Shown: positions 35,807 to 45,753, counted from the first letter of the stretch. The stretch is 64,000 bases of DNA from Lachnospiraceae bacterium (GCA_024403555.1 JAKSRP010000001.1:62001-126000); one strand, 5' to 3'. Numbers and translations are program-made. Notes: generated by a model from the sequence alone, not told the origin.

Positions 35807-35853
35807 ATAACAGCAGAGAGAAATTTTTGAAATGGGTTTCTCTCTGCTGTTTG
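35807..35853 (+). terminator. Terminator after the SRP RNA
   Basis: AACAGCAGAGAGAAA pairs with TTTCTCTCTGCTGTT around a loop of about 13 bases, followed by TTGTTTAT. The T-rich tail merges with the repeat that follows. Confidence 0.75.
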
Positions 35854-35985
35854 TTTATGGTATGGAAACTTCGTTTCCATACCATAAACAACGCTCCGCG
35901 AGAATACACACTCGCGCGTAGGGTAGATGTCGCTGGCGCGACCGCGTTCGGCGTGAGAGTTTCGCTAGCGAAACTCTTTTTTTTA
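35848..35985 (+). repeat. Composite hairpin repeat, copy B
   Basis: A perfect 18-base arm palindrome with a TTC loop (GGTATGGAAAC-TTC-GTTTCCATACC core) is followed by GCTCCGCG, then a conserved core ACTCGCGCGTAGGGTAGATG, a small hairpin GTCGC/GCGAC, CGCGTTCGGCG, and the ending palindrome GAGTTTCGC-TA-GCGAAACTC with a run of eight T. The ending can act as a terminator. Nearly the same core is in copy C at 62500. Confidence 0.85.
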
Positions 35986-36052
35986 TAGTAAAATATATAG
36001 TGAAATAGTCTGTAGAGACGAAAATCCTTAACACTACTTACAGGAGTAAGCA

Positions 36053-37210
36053 ATGAGCGAATATTTAGAACTTTTAGAGAAACATTTGAATATAGATTTG
36101 GTATCCGTAACCATCAGCAATCCAAGAAAAGCAGGGGAAGTCATCAAGGTTAAGATCCGTCCGGTAGTTCTTCGGGATGAATTGGTATTCCAGAGTGAAA
36201 GCTTCACAAAAAAACAAGTTTTTCATAAGAATTTAAGCAAAGAAGAACTCTTAGAAGCTATGCTAGAATATAAAGAAGAATACAAGCAGATTGTCATTCT
36301 GACAAAGAAAATGACGATTCATATCTTAATCAGCAAAAAAGGCAAGATGACGATCAAAAAGAAAAACATTGGGGGAAAACAAAAAACGCTCTCTCACAAT
36401 CGTAAGAAGCGATATGTGTTAGAAGAGGGGATGAAGGTTCCATTTTTGATCGATCTCGGAGTCATGACGCAGGAAGGCAAGATCGTTCGTACTCGTTATG
36501 ATAAGTTCCGACAGATTAATCGTTACTTAGAATTTGTAGAAGATATTTTGCCAAATCTTCCAAAGAATAAAGAAGTGACAATCATCGATTTTGGATGTGG
36601 TAAATCTTACTTGACTTTTGCAATGTATTACTATTTAAAAGAATTGAAAAACTTTGATGTCCGCATTATCGGACTGGATTTGAAGGAAGATGTAATAGAG
36701 CATTGCAACGAGCTTCGCACAAAGTATGGCTATGACAAATTAGACTTTTATATTGGTGATATTGAGAACTATGAAGGTGTAGATGAGGTGGATATGGTTG
36801 TCACTCTTCATGCCTGTGATACAGCAACAGACTTTGCTTTGGAAAAAGCCGTTCGCTGGGGTGCGAAAGTTATTTTATCGGTTCCATGCTGTCAGCACGA
36901 ACTCAATGGACAGATGCACAATGAGAATTTAAGTCCGATTATGAGTTATGGACTTTTAAAGGAAAGAATGGCTGCACTTGCAACCGATGGTCTCCGCGCA
37001 AAATTATTAGAGATGGAAGGCTATAAGACTCAGATTTTAGAATTTATTGATATGGAACATACACCGAAGAATATCCTGATTCGTGCAGTGAAGCAGGGAG
37101 AGCCTGCTATGTCGCTTAGCGAGGATTATAAAAACTGTGTAACAATGTTAGGTGTAGAGCCAACGCTTGAACGCTTGTTATGGAAAGGAGAAGAAAACCG
37201 TGGAAGATAA
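36053..37210 (+). CDS. SAM-dependent methyltransferase (Methyltransf_32-like)
   Basis: A 385-residue protein. The N-terminal 170 residues are a basic domain of unknown function. The C-terminal Rossmann domain has motif I VTIIDFGCGKSYLTFAMYYY (residues about 176-195), an acidic GLDLKED motif II, VVTLHACDTATD and a VPCCQHELN loop. These fit the Methyltransf_32 group, thought to act on RNA, but the target is unknown. Start ATG 36053 with AGGAG. The next gene starts 11 bases before its stop. Confidence 0.8.
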   Translation: MSEYLELLEKHLNIDLVSVTISNPRKAGEVIKVKIRPVVLRDELVFQSESFTKKQVFHKNLSKEELLEAMLEYKEEYKQIVILTKKMTIHILISKKGKMTIKKKNIGGKQKTLSHNRKKRYVLEEGMKVPFLIDLGVMTQEGKIVRTRYDKFRQINRYLEFVEDILPNLPKNKEVTIIDFGCGKSYLTFAMYYYLKELKNFDVRIIGLDLKEDVIEHCNELRTKYGYDKLDFYIGDIENYEGVDEVDMVVTLHACDTATDFALEKAVRWGAKVILSVPCCQHELNGQMHNENLSPIMSYGLLKERMAALATDGLRAKLLEMEGYKTQILEFIDMEHTPKNILIRAVKQGEPAMSLSEDYKNCVTMLGVEPTLERLLWKGEENRGR

Positions 37211-39716
37211 TAAAAAAAATATTATAGCACCAATTGTATTTCTTGTTGTGTTTCTGATTTCTATGGTGATCTTTAACTATGTTCTCGTAGGAACTCATAG
37301 TAAATCTGTTGCAGAAACAAGTGAAGCAGAGCTTCCACTTTTGACGGTCTATGCAGAAGACCAGCAGCTTAGTACACTTCATGGCTATATTGGGGACATG
37401 GATAAAAGCTTATTAAGAGAAGCGATTACTCCTCTAGAAACAGAGAATGCTTTTGATGTTGTATTATCTAAGAATAAAGAAGACATTCCGTCCGTTTCTT
37501 TTAATCTGTATAAGAATGATAACAAAACGGTATTAGAATCCGGAATTGCTTCCTTTAGAAAGGAAAAGAAAAAAACAGTTACGACGATTCGTTTTAAAGA
37601 ACGATTAGAGACAGGAAAGGTATATTTAGCAGAACTCATTTTAGAAAATAAAAACAGTGTCAGCATTCGCTATTATACAAGAATCAAATGTGGCACTGAA
37701 CTTCATTTTTCAGAATGTATGGAGTTTATCCAGAAGTTTCATAAGCAGGCATTAGCAGGTGGAACGGAAGGGATTGCTTATGTGAGTTATTTCTTAGAAC
37801 CAAAGGATTCCTATCAGAATAATGATTTATCTAAGGTAGATATTCATTCGAATGCGGATGTAGTTTGTTACGCATCCATGAAACCGAAAGTTGAGAAGAA
37901 CTTTAATACAAAGGTAACGGAAATATCTGAGGATTTATCATCCGTAGAGATGAAGACTCTGCTGTCTTTTGAAAACTCTGAAGGCAAGAAGTATTATTAT
38001 ATGGCAACGGAAAACTTTAAGATTCGCTATTCCGTCAGTCGTATGTATTTGCTTGATTATGAAAGAACGATGGAAGAATATTTCCAGTATGATTCTATCG
38101 ATGCTTCGAAAAACCGTTTCCGAATTGGTATTACAGGAAGTAACGAAAAAGATCTTCATACCGCCAATGACTGTGAGTTGGCAGCATTTGTTCAGGCGGA
38201 TCAGCTGTGGTTATATGATTTCCAGGCTGGAGAGATGGTAAGTGTATTTTCTTTTATTGGTGAAGATTACCGCGACCTTCGAAACAACTATGAAGCGAAT
38301 GCGATTGATATCATGAATCTTGATAAAAAAGGGAATATCACATATTTAGTTTATGGATATATGAACCGTGGTGAGCATGAAGGAGAAAATGGTATTTGTG
38401 TATACCGTTTTCATGCAAAAGATCGTGTCAATGAAGAAGTATTATTCATTCCAACCGCAATTCCGTATGAATATATGAAACAGGATATGGATGCGCTTGC
38501 ATACTTAGATAAGAATGATTATTTCTATTTCTTTATGGATGGAAGCATTTATAAGGTGAATCCTGCAATCAAGGAATACGAAGTGTTAGCAAGCGGAATC
38601 AGAGCAACCGATGTGGTATCCTCTGAAAAGGGCTACTATGCGATTGCGAAGAAGAATGTAATGACTCTTTATGATATGAAAGAGGGAAGAGAACAGACGA
38701 TCAAGTGGTCAGACATCAATACACTTTATCCGATTGGATTTATTGGAAGTGATTTTGTTTATGGTATTGGCTATACTTCCGATATTAAGACAAAATCAGA
38801 TGGGTCGAAAGTGACACCGATGAAGAAGGTTCTTGTAGTTTCTCCAAAGCTTGAAGAGCGTACCAGTTATGAAAAGTCTGGTGTCTATGTGCTTTCTGCG
38901 ACAACAGAAGGAAACATTGTAAAGCTTCAAAGAGCAAAAGAAACAGCAATGGGGTATGAGAAATTAGTAGATGATTACATCCATTTTAAAGAAGAGACTA
39001 CGGATAAGATTACCTTTGAATATGGATATAGCTCTTCTATTTATAATCAGTTATATATGACTTTCCCAACCTTCGTATATGTAACAAGTGTACCAAAATT
39101 AGTTACAGCAAAAGAAAAAGTGACTGGTAATTACAAAACTATTTCCTTTGAAGAGAATGAAGGTCGAACAAGTCTCTGCTATGTATATGCTAAGGGTAAG
39201 ATGATTGGAACCTATACAAGCCCAAAACAGGCGATAAAAGAAGCGAAAAAGAATGCGGGCGTTGTTGTGGATGCACAGCAGCATTACATTTGGGAGAAGG
39301 GTGTGGCAAAACCATATGCGAAAGTACCAAGTGTAAGCATTGTGAAAGTGAAGAATAAGAAGGATTCTTTCGCTGGATGTATGCAGATGTTATTAAAGCT
39401 GAATGCGGACAGTACATCTTTAGAAGAACTTACCAAAGAAAAAGGAAGTCCGATGGAAATCTTGGATAAATATTTTGATGGCTGTGGAGTGAATCTCTCT
39501 GGCTGTGCCTTAGAAGATCTCGTTTATTATATCAGCAAGGGAAGACCATTGATTACACGACTTAAGAATGGTAAATATGTAGTTCTTATGAGTTACAACA
39601 GCACGAAGATTCGTTATATTGATCCAGTGAAAGGTGAGTCGATTCAGGCTGACCGTGTGAAGATCGAGAAGGAAATCAAGGCTTCTGGCAACAAATATTA
39701 TAGCTATACAGATTAA
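37200..39716 (+). CDS. Membrane-anchored protein with beta-propeller-like middle and C39-like tail
   Basis: An 838-residue protein of unknown function. It has a short basic N-terminus, one membrane helix (IIAPIVFLVVFLISMVIFNYVL), then a large extracytoplasmic part. Residues about 300-600 hold repeated short strands with aromatic and charged turns (for example WLYDFQAGEMVSVFSF, YYAIAKKNVMTLYD), which suggests a beta-propeller. The last 120 residues resemble a C39-type papain fold (AGCMQMLLKL, then KYVVLMSY, IRYIDPVKGE), but the catalytic Cys position appears to hold Ser/Phe and the His position Lys. The start is GTG 37200 behind AAAGGAG; an ATG at 37167 lacks a site. Confidence 0.65.
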   Translation: MEDNKKNIIAPIVFLVVFLISMVIFNYVLVGTHSKSVAETSEAELPLLTVYAEDQQLSTLHGYIGDMDKSLLREAITPLETENAFDVVLSKNKEDIPSVSFNLYKNDNKTVLESGIASFRKEKKKTVTTIRFKERLETGKVYLAELILENKNSVSIRYYTRIKCGTELHFSECMEFIQKFHKQALAGGTEGIAYVSYFLEPKDSYQNNDLSKVDIHSNADVVCYASMKPKVEKNFNTKVTEISEDLSSVEMKTLLSFENSEGKKYYYMATENFKIRYSVSRMYLLDYERTMEEYFQYDSIDASKNRFRIGITGSNEKDLHTANDCELAAFVQADQLWLYDFQAGEMVSVFSFIGEDYRDLRNNYEANAIDIMNLDKKGNITYLVYGYMNRGEHEGENGICVYRFHAKDRVNEEVLFIPTAIPYEYMKQDMDALAYLDKNDYFYFFMDGSIYKVNPAIKEYEVLASGIRATDVVSSEKGYYAIAKKNVMTLYDMKEGREQTIKWSDINTLYPIGFIGSDFVYGIGYTSDIKTKSDGSKVTPMKKVLVVSPKLEERTSYEKSGVYVLSATTEGNIVKLQRAKETAMGYEKLVDDYIHFKEETTDKITFEYGYSSSIYNQLYMTFPTFVYVTSVPKLVTAKEKVTGNYKTISFEENEGRTSLCYVYAKGKMIGTYTSPKQAIKEAKKNAGVVVDAQQHYIWEKGVAKPYAKVPSVSIVKVKNKKDSFAGCMQMLLKLNADSTSLEELTKEKGSPMEILDKYFDGCGVNLSGCALEDLVYYISKGRPLITRLKNGKYVVLMSYNSTKIRYIDPVKGESIQADRVKIEKEIKASGNKYYSYTD

Positions 39717-39757
39717 GCGAAATAATGTAAAATAAATCTATGTGAAAGGGGACAGGT

Positions 39758-40804
39758 ATGAGATTTTTTCATGCGTCAGATATCCATTTGGGAGCAGCTC
39801 CGGACAGGAAAAAGCCATGGAGTCTGATCAGAAAACAGGAAATCTATGAGAGCTTTAGCCGTTTGATTGATGAAGCGAACAGACAGCAGATTGATTTCTT
39901 GTTTCTTAGTGGGGATGTATTTCATAAGCCCCCTGGAATCAATGATATTCGTGAGTTTGACTATATACTGCAAAAACTGGTAGCTACAAAAACCGTTTTT
40001 ATTGCTGGAAACCACGATTATCTTTCAGAGAACAGCCCATTAAAGAGTTATGACTTCCTCTCCGATACCTATCTCTTAGATGGAAAAGAAGTAGAGTATA
40101 TCTTTTTTGAAGAGGAAGAAACTTACGTATATGGATTTAGCTACTGGCAGCAGGAAATTACAGATTCCTGCTACGAGGGAATTGCTCCGGTAAGTTCAGA
40201 TGGATACCATATTCTCTTGGCTCATGGTGGAGATGCAAAGCATGTTCCGATTGATTATGAAGAGTTAAAGTGGTCTGGATTTGATTATATTGCTTTAGGT
40301 CATATTCATAAGCCGGATATTCTGGTGGAAGACTTGATGGCTTATCCTGGCTCTTTAGAACCGTTAGACCAGACTGAGACAGGCCCACATGGATATATTG
40401 AGGGCGAAATATCAGAAGAAAAACAGAGAATAACCTTTGTTCCTTTTGCAAAAAGAAGCTATTTAGAATGCGAGATTCCAATCCATGATGAGATGGTGGA
40501 GATGCAGATTTATGATCGCATACGCAATGAGATATTGCTAAGAGGAGCGGAGAATTATTTCTATCTGACTTTAAGTGGGAACCTGCATTATGGCATTAAT
40601 CTGGATTTTTCTGAATTGGAAGAGAAATATCAGATCATCGATATTGATAATCAGCTGACAGAGTTTGGGGATTATGATGAGTTATTGTCTGCAAATCGAG
40701 ATAATATCGTCGGCAAAGTGATGCTTAAGCTAGAAGATGAACCGAAGGCTCTTTCTTATGCGATGAAAGCACTTCTTTCTACAGCGAAAGGAGGGCAATT
40801 ATGA
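39758..40804 (+). CDS. YhaO/SbcD-like metallophosphoesterase
   Basis: A 348-residue calcineurin-like phosphoesterase. The five metal-site motifs are visible: DIHLGA, SGDVFH, GNHDYL, LAHGG and GHIHKP. These are the motifs of the SbcD/Mre11/YhaO nuclease group. The gene overlaps the next one, an SbcC/YhaN-like ATPase, by four bases, and the two proteins are expected to form an ATP-dependent nuclease for DNA ends or hairpins. Confidence 0.9.
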   Translation: MRFFHASDIHLGAAPDRKKPWSLIRKQEIYESFSRLIDEANRQQIDFLFLSGDVFHKPPGINDIREFDYILQKLVATKTVFIAGNHDYLSENSPLKSYDFLSDTYLLDGKEVEYIFFEEEETYVYGFSYWQQEITDSCYEGIAPVSSDGYHILLAHGGDAKHVPIDYEELKWSGFDYIALGHIHKPDILVEDLMAYPGSLEPLDQTETGPHGYIEGEISEEKQRITFVPFAKRSYLECEIPIHDEMVEMQIYDRIRNEILLRGAENYFYLTLSGNLHYGINLDFSELEEKYQIIDIDNQLTEFGDYDELLSANRDNIVGKVMLKLEDEPKALSYAMKALLSTAKGGQL

Positions 40805-42144
40805 TTATAGAGACTGCATCCCTTATGGGATTTGGTAAGATACATAGAAAAACCATCTATTTTGGAGATGGACTCCATGTTGTTTATGGAGAGAATGAAG
40901 CAGGGAAGACAACCCTGAAGACATTTTTAGTGGCAATGCTATTTGGTCTTGAGAAAAAGCGAGGGCAAGCAGCGAAGAATGATGAATTCCACAAATATTT
41001 ACCGTTTATGGGTGGCATCTATGGAGGCAGCATAGAGTTTACCTATAAGAATCATATGTATCAGGTTCAAAGGAATTTTTCCGAGAATCAGGATGTGACC
41101 GTGTTTGACCGTGAGAGCGGAAGAAGAGTGTCAGAGAATACAGAGCTTTCTGGAAACTTATTTTCCATGACAAGAGAGGGCTATCTTCAAACGCTATGCG
41201 TTTCGCAGGGTGAGATTATGGCAGGGCAGGAACTTGCTTCCATGTTGCGAAATTATTTGGCGAACATGAGTCATTCTAAAACGCAGGATGTAGATGTGGA
41301 AAAAGCAATCAGTTATCTTCGGAAAGAAATTCGAAGAGAAAAGAAGAATCCTGCCTATGAACAAAAAGAAGAACTTCGTCAGATTTTAGATACAAAGAAG
41401 GACGAAGAACAACAAATCGCTCAATTAGAGCTTGAACGGGATATGCTTGAGGAACAATATCCGGAAGAAGAACCTAAGACGATCCTTTGGAGAATCATCG
41501 ACTGGATTCGTGGCCTTTTCGGATTTGTCCGCCAGGAAGACCTTCAAAAGAAGGAAATTGATTATCAGATTGAAATGATTGATTTAAAGCTTAGCCAGCT
41601 TTATGAGAGTCAGAAAAAACTGATTGGACAGCGAAAAACCTTTGATAGGCTGAAAAAGCAGATCAAAGAGACCGAAAGCAATATTCTTGCAATGCAAAGA
41701 GCGATGGAGATAATCAAAGAAGCATCAGAAGAGATTCATGATGCCTTTGGAAAAGAATTCGAGGAACGAGTTTCCACCATTATGGAAGAAATAACAGATG
41801 GTACTTATACAAAGGTCCATATTGATGACGCGATGGGAATCGTGGCGATGAAAGATGGAACTTTGCTTGATATAAATTATTTAAGTACAGGCACTGTAGA
41901 ACAAATCTATCTGGCAGTACGAATTGCAGCTGCAGAGTTGATGTTTCCAGATGAGATATTTCCAGTCATTTTAGATGATATTTTTGGCAATTTTGATCAT
42001 CAGAGATTACAACGCGTACTGAACTTTCTTCAGAAAACAAACAGACAGGTGATCCTTTTTACATGTAGAAAGGATGTGCTATCTATTCTGGAAGAAAGCG
42101 GATGCAGATATGAGAAAACAGTATTAAATAAAGAGGAGACGTAA
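40801..42144 (+). CDS. Short YhaN/SbcC-like SMC-type ATPase
   Basis: A 447-residue ABC-type ATPase with the P-loop VYGENEAGKTTLKTF near residues 29-43, an SMC-like signature YLSTGTVEQIYLAVRIAAA and Walker B FPVILDDIFGNFD near the C-terminus. Between the two halves are only about 150 residues of coiled coil, interrupted by a hydrophobic WRIIDWIRGLFGFV patch. YhaN and SbcC are usually twice this size, so the arms are strongly shortened. It is coupled to the phosphoesterase gene upstream and overlaps the PBP gene by one base (TAATG). Confidence 0.85.
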   Translation: MIIETASLMGFGKIHRKTIYFGDGLHVVYGENEAGKTTLKTFLVAMLFGLEKKRGQAAKNDEFHKYLPFMGGIYGGSIEFTYKNHMYQVQRNFSENQDVTVFDRESGRRVSENTELSGNLFSMTREGYLQTLCVSQGEIMAGQELASMLRNYLANMSHSKTQDVDVEKAISYLRKEIRREKKNPAYEQKEELRQILDTKKDEEQQIAQLELERDMLEEQYPEEEPKTILWRIIDWIRGLFGFVRQEDLQKKEIDYQIEMIDLKLSQLYESQKKLIGQRKTFDRLKKQIKETESNILAMQRAMEIIKEASEEIHDAFGKEFEERVSTIMEEITDGTYTKVHIDDAMGIVAMKDGTLLDINYLSTGTVEQIYLAVRIAAAELMFPDEIFPVILDDIFGNFDHQRLQRVLNFLQKTNRQVILFTCRKDVLSILEESGCRYEKTVLNKEET

Positions 42145-44327
42145 TGGCAGAGAAAAGGAAGACAACAAAGAAAAGATCTGGAAACAGAAGAATTGTTGCG
42201 ACAATTGTAAAACTGCTGGCATTTGTGATTGTAGTAGGTGGCCTTTGCATAGGCGGCAAAGTTGGAATGACATTGATCAGTATGAAGAAGGAAGCGGTTG
42301 AGTTAGTATCGACTGCAACAAGAGATACTTTCCGTGCTAGTCAGACTACCGAGGTTTATGATACGAACGGTGAACTGATTACCAAATTAAAAGGCGAAAA
42401 GGATGTCTATTATCTCGATTATGAAGCAATTCCGCAGACTGTAAAGGATGCCGTTGTAGCAGTAGAAGACGTACGATTCTATCATCACAAAGGGATTGAC
42501 TTAAAAGGGATCATGAGAGCGATGGTTTCACTCGTTCGTAATAAAGGGGAAATCCATGAAGGTGCAAGTACGATTACGCAGCAGTTAGCACGAGGTATTT
42601 TCCTGAACAACGAAGTTACATGGACCCGTAAAGTAAAAGAAATGTTTGTTGCGATTGAACTTGAAAAAGTATATTCCAAGGAAGATATTCTTGAATTCTA
42701 TCTCAACAATATTTATTACAGCAATGGTTATTATGGTATTCAGGCAGCAGCACAGGGATATTTCAGAAAAGATGCGAATCAGCTGAATTTATCTGAAATG
42801 GCATATTTGTCTGCAATTCCTAATGGCCCAACCTTGTATAATCCTTATAATCATCCGGAAAATACATTAAAGCGTCGTGATAAAATCTTAAAGGATATGC
42901 TGAAAATTAACAGCATTACACAAAAAGAGTATGATGAAGCGATTGATACAAAAATTAAAGTAAAGAAGAAAAAGGTTACAGAGCCGAATGACTATGTAGA
43001 AACATATACCATCCGATGTGCAACAAGAGCGCTTATGAGAAACAGTGGATTTGAATTTAAAACCGTGTTTGACAATGACCGTGAGCGAGAAGTATATCAG
43101 GATGATTATGATAAGGCATATGCAACTGCAAAACGTACTTTATATACAGCAGGATATCGTATTTATACTAGTATAGATTTAGATAAACAGGAAGAGTTAC
43201 AGGCAGCAGTAAATGACCGTATGACAGGATTTACGAAAAAGAAAGATGGCGTATATGTTGCACAGGCGGCAGCAACCTGTATCGATAACAGAACCGGAAA
43301 AGTAGTGGCAATTGTTGGTGGACGTGCACAGGATGATGTGGAAGGTTATACATTAAACCGTGCATATCAGAGTGCAAGACAGCCTGGTTCTAGTTTGAAA
43401 CCACTCCTCGTTTATGCACCAATGTTAGAACGTGGATATGGTCCTGGCTCAACCGTTGACGATACGAAGATGAGTAAGGATGACAAACATCATGTAAGCA
43501 ATGCAGGAAGCTATTCTGGACATATTACTCTTAGAAGTGCAGTTATGAAGTCTTCTAACGTAGCTACTATGAGACTTTACGAAGAACTCACTCCGAAGAC
43601 AGCAATCAAATATCTTGAAAAGATGGGCTTTATGCATATTTGCGAAAGAGACTATAAATACTATACAACCTGTCTTGGCGGTATGACATATGGTGCAACA
43701 ACAGAAGAAATGGCAGCTGGTTATGCAACATTAGCAAATGGCGGGCAGTATCGTGAACCAACCTGTATCAAGGAAATTTTAAGTGCACAGGGTGAGCTGG
43801 TAGTAAAAGGAGAAGGTACAACTAAGAAGATCTACTCCAAGGATGCAGCTTCTAAGATGACCGATGTATTACAGAGTGTTGTCTCTGGTGGTACCGGACG
43901 AGGTGCAAAGATCAACAACATTGATACTGCAGGTAAAACAGGTACAACATCTGATTATCGAGATGGATGGTTCTGTGGTTATACACCATACTACACAACT
44001 GCTGTATGGGTAGGACGAGATGATCATAAAGTAATTGACGGTTTACATGGTAATACCTATCCATTATATATCTGGAGACAGTTTATGGGTGATATCCATG
44101 AATCCATCACTGCAGATTTATCTTTCGGAACAACCGGATCTGGTGCAGGAGAAAAAGCAGTTGCACCAGTGAAGAAGACAGAAGCGAAAAAGACAGAAAT
44201 GAAAAAGACAGAGTCTGTAGCAACGGAAGCTCCGGCAACTGAAGCAACAACACAGGCAGCAACGGAAGCACCATCTACCGAAGCACCTTCGGACAATAAT
44301 GATGATGGTGGAGAAGCAACCGAATAA
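42144..44327 (+). CDS. Class A penicillin-binding protein (PBP1A type)
   Basis: Bifunctional peptidoglycan synthase, 727 residues. After a basic cytoplasmic start and one membrane helix come the GT51 motifs (AVEDVRFYHHKGID with catalytic Glu near 108, GASTITQQLARGIFL) and the transpeptidase motifs SSLK (Ser about 416), SSN and KTGTT. The tail of about 80 residues is rich in Lys, Thr, Ala, Glu and Pro with repeats of KKTE and TEAP type, likely a wall-spanning linker. It is the last gene before a strong terminator. Confidence 0.95.
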   Translation: MAEKRKTTKKRSGNRRIVATIVKLLAFVIVVGGLCIGGKVGMTLISMKKEAVELVSTATRDTFRASQTTEVYDTNGELITKLKGEKDVYYLDYEAIPQTVKDAVVAVEDVRFYHHKGIDLKGIMRAMVSLVRNKGEIHEGASTITQQLARGIFLNNEVTWTRKVKEMFVAIELEKVYSKEDILEFYLNNIYYSNGYYGIQAAAQGYFRKDANQLNLSEMAYLSAIPNGPTLYNPYNHPENTLKRRDKILKDMLKINSITQKEYDEAIDTKIKVKKKKVTEPNDYVETYTIRCATRALMRNSGFEFKTVFDNDREREVYQDDYDKAYATAKRTLYTAGYRIYTSIDLDKQEELQAAVNDRMTGFTKKKDGVYVAQAAATCIDNRTGKVVAIVGGRAQDDVEGYTLNRAYQSARQPGSSLKPLLVYAPMLERGYGPGSTVDDTKMSKDDKHHVSNAGSYSGHITLRSAVMKSSNVATMRLYEELTPKTAIKYLEKMGFMHICERDYKYYTTCLGGMTYGATTEEMAAGYATLANGGQYREPTCIKEILSAQGELVVKGEGTTKKIYSKDAASKMTDVLQSVVSGGTGRGAKINNIDTAGKTGTTSDYRDGWFCGYTPYYTTAVWVGRDDHKVIDGLHGNTYPLYIWRQFMGDIHESITADLSFGTTGSGAGEKAVAPVKKTEAKKTEMKKTESVATEAPATEATTQAATEAPSTEAPSDNNDDGGEATE

Positions 44328-44332
44328 ACAAA

Positions 44333-44370
44333 GAAAAGGTCTGTACGAAGCTCGTACAGACCTTTTTCTT
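44333..44370. terminator. Bidirectional terminator between the PBP gene and dapL
   Basis: AAAAGGTCTGTACGA pairs with TCGTACAGACCTTTTT around AGC, with T-rich sequence on the plus side and A/T-rich on the other. Confidence 0.9.
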
Positions 44371-44426
44371 TCTTCTTTTTCATACTTAACAAATCATTCG
44401 AATGAATTACAGATATAAATAACAGA

Positions 44427-45629
44427 CTAGCTGAATAATTTTTCGAATCTAGCCATTGCTTCTACTGTGTTTTCATAAGTACCGAAAGCAGTGAGACGGA
44501 AGTAGTTTTTACCGTTTTCTCCAAAACCAGCACCTGGTGTTCCAACTACCTGAATATTTTCTAATAAGTAATCAAAACATTCCCATGCTTCCATACCATT
44601 TGGACATTCAAACCAGATATATGGAGAGTTGATACCACCGTAGAAGTTGATACCAAGTTTTGTCATAGTATCTGCAATGTATTTTGCGTTCTTTTTGTAG
44701 TATTCAATGTTTTCAGAACATGCTGCAATACCTTCTTCTGTAAATACAACTTTTGCACCGTGCTGCACGATGTAGGAAGTACCATTGAATTTTGTGCTCT
44801 GACGACGATTCCACATTGCATTTAAAGACATTTCTGTTCCGTTAGAAGCAGTGAAAACTAATTCCTTAGGTACAACTGTGTAACCACATCTTGTTCCTGT
44901 AAAACCAGCTGTTTTAGAGAGAGAACAGAATTCGATTGCGCATTTCTTTGCACCTTCAATTGCATAGATACTTCTTGGAAGTTCTGGATCAGAGATGAAA
45001 GCTTCATAAGCAGAGTCGAAAAGGATTACAGCATCATTTTTGAGGGCGTAATCAACCCAGATTTCTAACTGTTCTTTGTTGTAAGCTGCTCCTGTTGGGT
45101 TGTTTGGAGAACAAAGATAGATAATATCAGCGTGCTGCTCGAAGTTAGGCATTGGAAGGAAACCATTTTCTGCATTTCCATCAATGTATACGATGTTGTA
45201 ATTTCCACACATGATATTTGTGTCAACATATACAGGATAAACTGGGTCAGGGATTAAGATTGTGTTGTCATGGCCAAAAATATCTGTGATATTACCTGTA
45301 TCAGATTTTGCACCATCAGAAATGAAGATCGCATCTGGATCAACATCTACACCATTTCTTTTATAATAATCTGCGATAGAAGCACGAGTATCTGCATATC
45401 CCTGTTCTGGGCCATATCCCTTAAAAGTTTCAGCATGAGCTAACATATCTACACCTTCGTGTAATGCATCAATTACTTTGCTTGCGAGAGGTTTTGTTAC
45501 GTCACCGATACCAAGACGAATAACCGGTTTGTCTGGGTTTGCTTCCTGATAAGCAGCAGTTTTTCTTGCAACTTCAGAGAAAAGATAGCTCTGTTTAATG
45601 TTTAAATAATTTTCGTTTAACTGTGGCAT
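44427..45629 (-). CDS. dapL: LL-diaminopimelate aminotransferase
   Basis: Converts tetrahydrodipicolinate directly to LL-diaminopimelate with glutamate and PLP, a short route to lysine and peptidoglycan. The 400 residues show RLGIGDVTKPL, YGPEQGYADTRASIADYY, CSPNNPTGAAY and the PLP lysine in SLSKTAGFTGTRCGY, all DapL patterns. Start ATG with AAAGGAAA. No promoter is visible in the 125 bases before it apart from the prs terminator, so it may depend on read-through from prs. Confidence 0.95.
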   Translation of the reverse strand: MPQLNENYLNIKQSYLFSEVARKTAAYQEANPDKPVIRLGIGDVTKPLASKVIDALHEGVDMLAHAETFKGYGPEQGYADTRASIADYYKRNGVDVDPDAIFISDGAKSDTGNITDIFGHDNTILIPDPVYPVYVDTNIMCGNYNIVYIDGNAENGFLPMPNFEQHADIIYLCSPNNPTGAAYNKEQLEIWVDYALKNDAVILFDSAYEAFISDPELPRSIYAIEGAKKCAIEFCSLSKTAGFTGTRCGYTVVPKELVFTASNGTEMSLNAMWNRRQSTKFNGTSYIVQHGAKVVFTEEGIAACSENIEYYKKNAKYIADTMTKLGINFYGGINSPYIWFECPNGMEAWECFDYLLENIQVVGTPGAGFGENGKNYFRLTAFGTYENTVEAMARFEKLFS

Positions 45630-45666
45630 AGTAAAAATTTCCTTTCTTTACAATTTCATAAGTATA

Positions 45667-45720
45667 AAAAAAGACGGTCTGAGGGTGCATTCATCCTATG
45701 CACCTTCAAAACCGCCTTTG
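45667..45720 (-). terminator. Terminator after prs
   Basis: On the minus strand, GGTTTTGAAGGTGCAT pairs imperfectly with ATGCACCCTCAGACC around AGGATGA, followed by GTCTTTTTTT. Confidence 0.8.
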
Positions 45721-45753
45721 GTTTCGCATATTATTTCGTTTATCTGTGAAAGA

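Noticed and set aside
35778..36053. Minus-strand ORF of 91 codons over repeat copy B
   Set aside because: It is produced by the palindromes of the repeat, has no ribosome site, and overlaps the SRP RNA terminator. A similar ORF pair over copy A (18376-18718) is rejected for the same reason.
39758..42144. Anti-phage defence system
   Set aside because: A nuclease plus SMC-like ATPase can look like defence, but the pair is closest to housekeeping YhaO/YhaN or SbcDC and is coupled to a cell-wall gene; no other defence genes or mobile signs are near.
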